A stretch of 64,000 nt of DNA, taken from contig CANOHT010000013.1 in NCBI GenBank assembly GCA_947565865.1, forward strand, positions 1 through 64,000, given 5' to 3'. Within the stretch, counting starts at the first letter, position 1. Each line of letters starts with the position of its first letter. The DNA comes from an uncultured Clostridia bacterium. Lineage in GTDB: Bacteria > Bacillota > Clostridia > Christensenellales > Aristaeellaceae. A program made the translations under genes and the position numbers. The notes under the pieces are model-generated. The model made no database searches, had not been told where the DNA came from, and saw nothing but the letters and a program-made list of their open reading frames with translations. Below, one piece after another: positions 58,487 through 64,000 of the stretch.

Positions 58487-60226
58487 TTACTTGCCAGTAA
58501 CAAAATCGGTCAGCTCGCTGATAACCTCCTGACCGCCCACCGACAGCCACAGCCTCACAAACTCATCAAAGGCATCCAGTTCCAGTTCGCCCAGGGCAAT
58601 CTTGGTAAAGTATTCCTTTTGCAGCTTGACAAGTGACGCTCCATATTCCACCCAGCTCTCAGACGCGTTCAGCTTGAAGGTGACGGGCTCCATCAGCTGA
58701 CTGATGCAAGCCTCCCGCGCAAGATGCAATTCCATCATCGCATTGAGATAAGCCGTATACTGGGTGGGCCAGGGCTCGAAATCGTCGGATACCAGGAACG
58801 CGGAAAGATCGCCGCGGTAAGGCTCCTTCATGACCAGATCCCACTTGGGCACCAGGCCCTGCGCCTCGCCAGGCAGGTCTTCAAAGGCCATTTCGCCAGC
58901 GTAGTAAGCCTTTGCGTCGCCAGCCATGGCGGAATGCTTATCGTGCTGATCCAGGTTGCACAGGAAGGGGAAGTAGGTGTTGGCGAACCAGACGCCCTCG
59001 TAGCCCTCCTGCTTGCGCAGCTCTGCCAATACATCCTCCGCCATCATGCGGCCGCCGGTGTACGCCTGGATGTTGCAGATCTTCATGACAGCCTCGGCCA
59101 CCTCGTCGGAGGCGTCGGCATTGACCACGATATACTGACCCGTGGGGTTGGACATAGGACTCACATAGGTCCCCTCGTCATTGAGCGGCACGGCATAGGC
59201 CATCCAGATCTTGCCGGAGGTATACTGATCGTTGGCCACGCACTGCCACCAGGGGGAGAGCACGAGACCGCACTTGTCATTGTATATGGCCTCGTTCACC
59301 TGATCCCAACTCAGGGTCGCGAAATCCTTCTTAATGACGCCTTCCTGCACCAGGGCCCGTATCTGCGCAAGGGCCTCCTTGGTCTCAGGCTGAAGGCCGC
59401 CGTAAAGCACCTCGGTACGATCCTCATTCCAGTAAAACAGGGACGGGAAGGAGCCTCTGGTGTGGAAGAAGCTCTCCAGGGAACCGGTGATGGCGCCCCA
59501 GCCGGTTTCATCACGGTAAACGACGGCGGTAGCACCGATGCCCCAGGTGTCCGCCTCGCCGTTGCCATCGGGATCCTGGGTCATAAACGCCCGGGCCACG
59601 GCAATGAGTTCGTCCAGCGTCCTGGGAACCTCCAGGTTCAGCTTATCCAGCCAGTCCTGACGAACCCAAAGCATGGTGCAGGTGCCGTCGGTGGAATCCT
59701 GGCTGGGAATGCCATAGAGCCTGCCGTCCATGGTGCAGTTTTCAAACACCACGTCGCTCCAGCCATAGATTTCCTTCATATATTCGCTGGCATACTTGCT
59801 GTAAATCTCGGTCATGTCCTTGACCCGTCCAGCCTCCATCAGCTCCTGCATGGCGGCCGCGTCCACTACCATGGCGTCCGGCAGGTCGCCCCCGGCAATC
59901 ACCAGGGAGAGAGTGGCGTTGTAGTCGCTGCTGGGAATCATCTGATCGTATACGATGTCAATATTCAGCTGCTTTTCCAGCATACGCAGATACCAGTTAT
60001 CCTCCTCGGTATCCTCGCCAAAATAGGTCAGGTTAGGATCGCTGCGGTGGGCCACGGATACCTTCACGGGCTCGCCCTCGCCCACCGGCCGATAGCCGGG
60101 ATCAGCGTACTCGCCCTCGCTGCCCAGATACACCACGCCATCCGCACCGACCTCCACGGCAAACGCGCCCGTCACGCAGGAGAGTGCCAGCGCCGCCGTC
60201 AGCAGCCATGCCATCCATTTCTTCAT
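58487..60226 (-). CDS. extracellular oligosaccharide-binding protein (LplA-like)
   Basis: A 579-residue exported protein with a signal peptide (about 1-23, AFA-VEV). A Cys in LALSCVTG could be a weak lipobox. The mature domain is a family 1 solute-binding protein of LplA size: VKVSVAHRSDPNLTYFGED, LNIDIVYDQMIPSSDYNATL, GDLPDAMVVDA, and YGIPSQDSTDGTCTMLWVRQ. AAGGAGG precedes the ATG. It is the first gene of the operon LplB-YtcP-YesM-YesN-GH43, with a promoter at 60295-60323. Confidence 0.9.
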   Translation of the reverse strand: MKKWMAWLLTAALALSCVTGAFAVEVGADGVVYLGSEGEYADPGYRPVGEGEPVKVSVAHRSDPNLTYFGEDTEEDNWYLRMLEKQLNIDIVYDQMIPSSDYNATLSLVIAGGDLPDAMVVDAAAMQELMEAGRVKDMTEIYSKYASEYMKEIYGWSDVVFENCTMDGRLYGIPSQDSTDGTCTMLWVRQDWLDKLNLEVPRTLDELIAVARAFMTQDPDGNGEADTWGIGATAVVYRDETGWGAITGSLESFFHTRGSFPSLFYWNEDRTEVLYGGLQPETKEALAQIRALVQEGVIKKDFATLSWDQVNEAIYNDKCGLVLSPWWQCVANDQYTSGKIWMAYAVPLNDEGTYVSPMSNPTGQYIVVNADASDEVAEAVMKICNIQAYTGGRMMAEDVLAELRKQEGYEGVWFANTYFPFLCNLDQHDKHSAMAGDAKAYYAGEMAFEDLPGEAQGLVPKWDLVMKEPYRGDLSAFLVSDDFEPWPTQYTAYLNAMMELHLAREACISQLMEPVTFKLNASESWVEYGASLVKLQKEYFTKIALGELELDAFDEFVRLWLSVGGQEVISELTDFVTGK

Positions 60227-60266
60227 ACCTTGGTTCCTCCTTCATCATGTCACCGTAGTTGTGCCC

Positions 60267-60323
60267 AACACGTGTTATGCCGACCGATAGCGACATTATC
60301 GCTGAACTTTCCCGAAACAGCAA
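60267..60323 (-). promoter_or_regulatory. promoter and palindrome upstream of the binding-protein operon
   Basis: On the minus strand TTGCTG (60323-60318) and GATAAT (60300-60295) are 17 bp apart. AACACGTGTT, a perfect 10-bp palindrome, lies at 60267-60276, just after the expected start of transcription. Confidence 0.5.
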
Positions 60324-60408
60324 TGCGTTTTTGTGTTGCGGTACTGTGAATATGTGATTCATTTTTTATTTCCGCACGATTTTGACACGAATACGGCACA
60401 TTTTGATA

Positions 60409-60436
60409 TTGAACCCGCGCGAAATACTTGTATAAT
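60409..60436 (+). promoter_or_regulatory. promoter of the GH116-type gene
   Basis: TTGAAC (60409-60414) and TATAAT (60431-60436) have a 16-bp spacer, about 58 bp before the start. It diverges from the binding-protein promoter. Confidence 0.65.
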
Positions 60437-60494
60437 GAGGTTGGAATGCGCCCAAATAAGCAACGTCAGCAGCATCTACAAAGGAGGTACGCCT

Positions 60495-63113
60495 ATGGCA
60501 ACGGCCGCTCACCAGGCGCAATGGATGAAAGAATATACAGGGCAGAGGATTCGGGAGATTTCCTTCCCCATCGGCGGCATCGGCACAGGCTGCATCGGCC
60601 TGGGGGGCGATGGCCGGCTGCGGGAGTGGGAAATCCGCAACCGCCCGGATAAAGGGGCCCTCAACGGCTTTTCTCATATCGCTGTCAAGGCCGAGCATAA
60701 CGGCCAGGTGCTGGACGCCCGGGTACTGAACACCGACCTGGCCGACGGCCTCACCGGCCAGTATGTGGACCGCATGTGGTTCGGCTTCGGCCACGGGCCC
60801 TTCCGGGAGACCATGGCGGGCATTCCCCATTTCGCAGACGGCGTATTCCAGGCCCAGTACCCCTTCGCCAGGCTGCGCTTTCAGGATAAGGACTTCCCCG
60901 GTCAGGTGGCGCTGAAAGCCTTCAATCCCTTCATTCCCCTGAACGCCGACGATTCCAGTATCCCCGCGGGCTTCTTTGAGGTCGAGCTGCGCAACGATAC
61001 CGCCCTGGCCCTGGATTATACCGTGGCCTTCTCCCTGGGCAGCATGTTCAGCCAGGCCGAGGGGCAGAACACCTATGAGCACACAGGCGGCAGCCACTGC
61101 CTGCGGCTGCGCAACGCCCGCGCGCCGAAGGACGACCTGACCTATGGCGAATTGTGCGTCGGCACGGACGCGGCGGATGTATCCTATCAGCAATATTGGT
61201 TCCGCGGCCAATGGTATGACGGTCTGAGCGTCTTCTGGCAAAGCTTCACCGCGCCGCAGCGGCTCGCCAACCGCGTATACGACGGGCCCACCCCCGCCGT
61301 CAACGCCTCCGTCAACGACACCGCGACCCTCGCCGCCCATGTCACCCTGGCCCCCGGCGAAAGCCGCTCCGTGCGCTTTGTGGTCAGCTGGTACTTCCCC
61401 AACTGCAACTATTACCTGGATCCCGCGCGCCAGGCCCCCGACGGCGCCACCCAATGGAAGAATTACTACGCCACCCGCTGGCCGGACGCCCCCGCCGTCT
61501 GCTTCGACGCCCTCCGCCGCTGGGATCACCTGGAGGCGGAAACCAGAAAATTCACCGACGCCTTCTACACCCAAACCCTGCCGGAGGACGTGTTCGACGC
61601 CATCAGCGCCAACATCTCCATTCTCAAGTCCCCCACGGTGCTGCGGCTGGAGAACGGCGAATTCTGGGCGTGGGAGGGCGTACATTGCCGTGCCGGAAGC
61701 TGCGAGGGCAGCTGTACCCATGTGTGGAATTACGCCTACGCCCTGCCCTTCCTGTTCCCCTCCCTGGAGCGAAGCATGCGGGAGCTGGACTACCGCTATA
61801 ACCAGGACGAGCACGGTGGTATGCAGTTCCGGCTTCAGCTGCCCCTGGGATCGCCCCGCAGCGCCTTCCGCCCCTGCTGCGACGGGCAGTTCGGCGGCGT
61901 CGTCAAAACCTACCGGGAGTGGAAAATCTGCGGCGATGACAAATGGCTGCGAGCGCTGTGGCCCGCCGTCAAGAAGAGCCTGGCGTTCGCCTGGTCGCCG
62001 GATAACCTGGATCGGTGGGATGCCGACCGCGACGGCGTGCTGGAAGGCCGCCAGCACCACACCCTGGACATGGAGCTCTTCGGGCCCAATTCCTGGCTCA
62101 CCAGCATGTATCTGGCCGCGCTGAAGGCGGCGGCGGAGATGGCCCAGCATCTGGGCGAGCCTGATGCCGCGGCAGATTACCTCCGTCTTTATGAGAATAG
62201 CCGCGCCTATGTGGACGACAAGCTGTTCAACGGCGAATACTATCAGCAGCATATCGACCTGAGCGACCCTTCCATCCTGCTGCCTTTCGACAAGGGCGTC
62301 AAGTCCCTGCAGGGGGATTCCGTCATGGACGCGTACTGGAACAAGGAAAACGGCGAACTGAAATACCAGTTTGGCGAGGGCTGCGCCATCGACCAGCAAT
62401 TGGGCCAATGGCACGCTTCCATCTGCGGCCTGGGGGACATTCTGGATCCCGGGCACAGCCGCCTGGCCCTGGAAGCGGTGTATCGCCACAATTACAAACG
62501 AAGCCTGCGCAGGCACTTCAACCCCTGCCGCATCTACGCCACGGGCGACGAGCAGACCACCATTATCTGCGATTGGCCCGAAGGCAAGCGGCGGCCTGTG
62601 ATTTCCGCCCCCTATTCGGAGGAAGGCTGGCCCGGCTGCGAATATCAGGCCGCTTCCCACATGCTCCTCAGCGACATGTACGAGGAAGGCCTGGAGCTGG
62701 TAAGCGCGGTACGCGGCCGCTTTGACGGCGCCAAGCGCAACCCCTGGAATGAGTTCGAGTGCGGCTCCAATTACTCCCGCTCCATGTCCTCCTACGCGCT
62801 GCTGCTGGCTCTAAGCGGTTTCCGCTTCGACATGAGCACCGGGGCTATGGGCTTCGTTCCCCATGATCCGTCGGAGCGGCGCCGCTACTTCTGGTCCCTG
62901 GACAGCGGCTATGGCTTGTTCACCCAGCAGGATGCGCGGCGCAGCCTTCAGGTTATCTCCGGCCGGCTCACCCTGCGCCAGCTGGAAACGGACCGTCCGG
63001 CCCACACGGTTTCCCTCAACGGCCAGCCTGTCGCCTTCCGCCAGGACGGCAACACAGCGGTCTTCAGCGAAGCCGTGACGCTGCTGCCCGGCAGCGAGCT
63101 TTGCCTCGCCTGA
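60495..63113 (+). CDS. GH116-type glucosidase (GBA2-like)
   Basis: An 872-residue cytosolic enzyme without signal peptide. The N-terminal beta domain opens ISFPIGGIGTGCIGLGGDGR, the hallmark of the glucosylceramidase 2 family. The (alpha/alpha)6 catalytic domain contains GSCTHVWNYAYALPFLFPSL, followed by EHGGMQFRLQLPLG, and HHTLDMELFGPNSWLTSMYL. These lie where the nucleophile and acid/base of GH116 are found. Bacterial members cut beta-glucosides or beta-xylosides. AAAGGAGG precedes ATG 60495. It is divergent from the YesMN/ABC operon and probably processes what that system imports. Confidence 0.9.
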   Translation: MATAAHQAQWMKEYTGQRIREISFPIGGIGTGCIGLGGDGRLREWEIRNRPDKGALNGFSHIAVKAEHNGQVLDARVLNTDLADGLTGQYVDRMWFGFGHGPFRETMAGIPHFADGVFQAQYPFARLRFQDKDFPGQVALKAFNPFIPLNADDSSIPAGFFEVELRNDTALALDYTVAFSLGSMFSQAEGQNTYEHTGGSHCLRLRNARAPKDDLTYGELCVGTDAADVSYQQYWFRGQWYDGLSVFWQSFTAPQRLANRVYDGPTPAVNASVNDTATLAAHVTLAPGESRSVRFVVSWYFPNCNYYLDPARQAPDGATQWKNYYATRWPDAPAVCFDALRRWDHLEAETRKFTDAFYTQTLPEDVFDAISANISILKSPTVLRLENGEFWAWEGVHCRAGSCEGSCTHVWNYAYALPFLFPSLERSMRELDYRYNQDEHGGMQFRLQLPLGSPRSAFRPCCDGQFGGVVKTYREWKICGDDKWLRALWPAVKKSLAFAWSPDNLDRWDADRDGVLEGRQHHTLDMELFGPNSWLTSMYLAALKAAAEMAQHLGEPDAAADYLRLYENSRAYVDDKLFNGEYYQQHIDLSDPSILLPFDKGVKSLQGDSVMDAYWNKENGELKYQFGEGCAIDQQLGQWHASICGLGDILDPGHSRLALEAVYRHNYKRSLRRHFNPCRIYATGDEQTTIICDWPEGKRRPVISAPYSEEGWPGCEYQAASHMLLSDMYEEGLELVSAVRGRFDGAKRNPWNEFECGSNYSRSMSSYALLLALSGFRFDMSTGAMGFVPHDPSERRRYFWSLDSGYGLFTQQDARRSLQVISGRLTLRQLETDRPAHTVSLNGQPVAFRQDGNTAVFSEAVTLLPGSELCLA

Positions 63114-63123
63114 CCCTCCCCCC

Positions 63124-63162
63124 AAAGCAGTCCTGTTTCCCACGGACAGGGCTGCTTTTCTT
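63124..63162 (+). terminator. terminator of the GH116-type gene
   Basis: AAAGCAGTCCTGT (63124-63136) pairs with ACAGGGCTGCTTT (63146-63158) with one T-G wobble, followed by TCTT. The gene to the right is convergent. Confidence 0.8.
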
Positions 63163-63199
63163 ATGCGGCTATCAACGCGGCAATGGGCTGTCGCCGCCT

Positions 63200-63661
63200 T
63201 CAGCCCTGCCCGTTCACCTGCTTTTTAAGGCATACCTCATCATCGTGCCGCTGATACCCGTTCCTGAGATAAAACCGATAGGCCGCCGCCTGTCTGTTGG
63301 TCCTCAGCACGATACAGTCAATGCCGTGGCCCGCGGCGTACTGCTCGACTGCCTTGAGCAGCCGCGAGCCGAACCCCTTCCCCTGCATGACGGTGCGCAC
63401 CCCCAGATCATCAATCCGATACTGTGTCCACGCATACCAATGGATCACCCTGCCCAACGCGACCGCCATCAGCTGATCGTCTATAAAAAGCCCCAGCGCC
63501 AGGGAATTGGGCTGGCCGACCAGATCGCTGATATACCGGCTGACCTGCCCGCGATCCTGCCAGTTATCATACCAGGGCGCCCCGGCAAAGGCGTCCTCAA
63601 TAACAGCCATCATCGCTTCCCGCTCTGCCATGCCGACTCTTTTGACTACCATCCCGCACAT
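63200..63661 (-). CDS. GNAT-family N-acetyltransferase
   Basis: A 153-residue cytosolic acetyltransferase. The acetyl-CoA loop is VMQGKGFGSRLLKAVEQYA (Q-G-K-G-F-G), preceded by IDDLGVRTV and followed by CIVLRTNRQAAAYRFYLRNG. The acceptor is unknown. ATG 63661 has GGGAGGGG 6 bases upstream. Confidence 0.88.
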   Translation of the reverse strand: MCGMVVKRVGMAEREAMMAVIEDAFAGAPWYDNWQDRGQVSRYISDLVGQPNSLALGLFIDDQLMAVALGRVIHWYAWTQYRIDDLGVRTVMQGKGFGSRLLKAVEQYAAGHGIDCIVLRTNRQAAAYRFYLRNGYQRHDDEVCLKKQVNGQG

Positions 63662-64000
63662 ACCAATCCCCTCCCAATAAAAAAACCGTCCAAGACGCAT
63701 AGCCTTGTGCGGTAAGTGCTCACCCGTGACAGTATGATGCCAGTTGCTTCTTGCTATGTCAATAGCGGCCGGGCAAGCGGGGTGACCATGGGGGTAATGC
63801 CTCAATGCTTGCAGTCCGATAGCTCACTATCGGATGAGCGCGGATCAAACCTTCTTAGCGGCGCAGGATACCAGCAGGGCGCTTTCTCGCCGATCCATAA
63901 GAATAATCGGCTTCATGGCGGCGCGTCTCCAATTTTTTCGCAACATTGGCTGCCTTGAAGATAACCCCGTCCGCGCACGCCCCGTCCACCATCCTCGCTT
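63662..64000. other. right-edge intergenic region
   Basis: About 340 bp without a recognisable gene. An 8-bp perfect inverted repeat with a CTCA loop (TCCGATAG/CTATCGGA, 63815-63834) is the only structure seen. A gene may begin beyond the window. Confidence 0.4.

Noticed and set aside
60366..62660. 764-codon open frame opposite the GH116-type gene
   Set aside because: Mirror frame of a well-supported enzyme, without start signals or family match.

Overview
The window is about 60% GC and looks like chromosome from a Gram-positive, Clostridia-type bacterium. An uncultured gut or rumen member near Christensenellales/Aristaeellaceae is my best guess, but this is inferred from gene content only. 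Supporting signs are strong AGGAGG-type ribosome sites, TTGACA/TATAAT promoters with 16-18 bp spacers, LplB/YtcP-type sugar permeases, a YesM/YesN two-component pair, SecA with a C-terminal SEC-C zinc motif, LytTR plus DUF3021, and many secreted SH3-repeat proteins. I see no rRNA, tRNA, CRISPR array or intact prophage.

Layout: 0.2-8 kb holds three large envelope proteins on the minus strand: an eight-SH3 protein with a Cys/His C-terminal domain, a zinc-ribbon/TPR membrane protein, and a secreted protein with a duplicated domain. 8-17.4 kb is mixed: a four-SH3 protein, an XRE regulator with a small membrane partner, a PrsA-like foldase, an alpha/beta hydrolase, a nucleoside phosphorylase, XRE regulators, MmcQ/YjbR and NUDIX proteins. 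Within it lies a lower-GC island (14.4-15.4 kb) encoding a phage-capsid-derived, nuclease-like protein and a DUF4926-like partner. 17.7-27.1 kb holds a secreted caspase-like peptidase, a NusG-II/ApbE/FMN-binding flavin module, a serine hydrolase, an AT-richer gene-poor stretch with a signal-peptide-only ORF, an orphan binding lipoprotein, and aroE-aroQ.

27.2-38.5 kb begins with a COG1361-type surface protein. A probable fructan or fructo-oligosaccharide locus follows: two permeases, a binding protein, three GH32-related enzymes and a LacI regulator. Two near-identical LacI-type palindromes mark it, one exactly inside a promoter spacer and the other just before the second enzyme block. Together these suggest import by the ABC system (its ATPase is not here), one exported and two cytosolic glycosidases, and LacI control.

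38.5-50.5 kb carries a MITE-like element, LytTR/DUF3021, GtrA, a nitrilase-fold protein, tsaD, a CPBP protease, a DUF1461 protein, a 111-114 bp tandem repeat, prfB and secA. A radical SAM gene then faces an HxlR regulator across a perfect palindrome. 50.6-63.1 kb holds a DEAD-box helicase and a second glycan locus: a six-gene minus-strand operon (binding protein, LplB, YtcP, YesM, YesN, GH43) divergent from a large GH116-type glucosidase. A GNAT acetyltransferase ends the window.

The strongest candidates for something little described are the capsid-nuclease/DUF4926 pair, the GDVHP-type GH32 paralogues with their LacI operators, the stand-alone flavinylation module and the secreted caspase-like protein.
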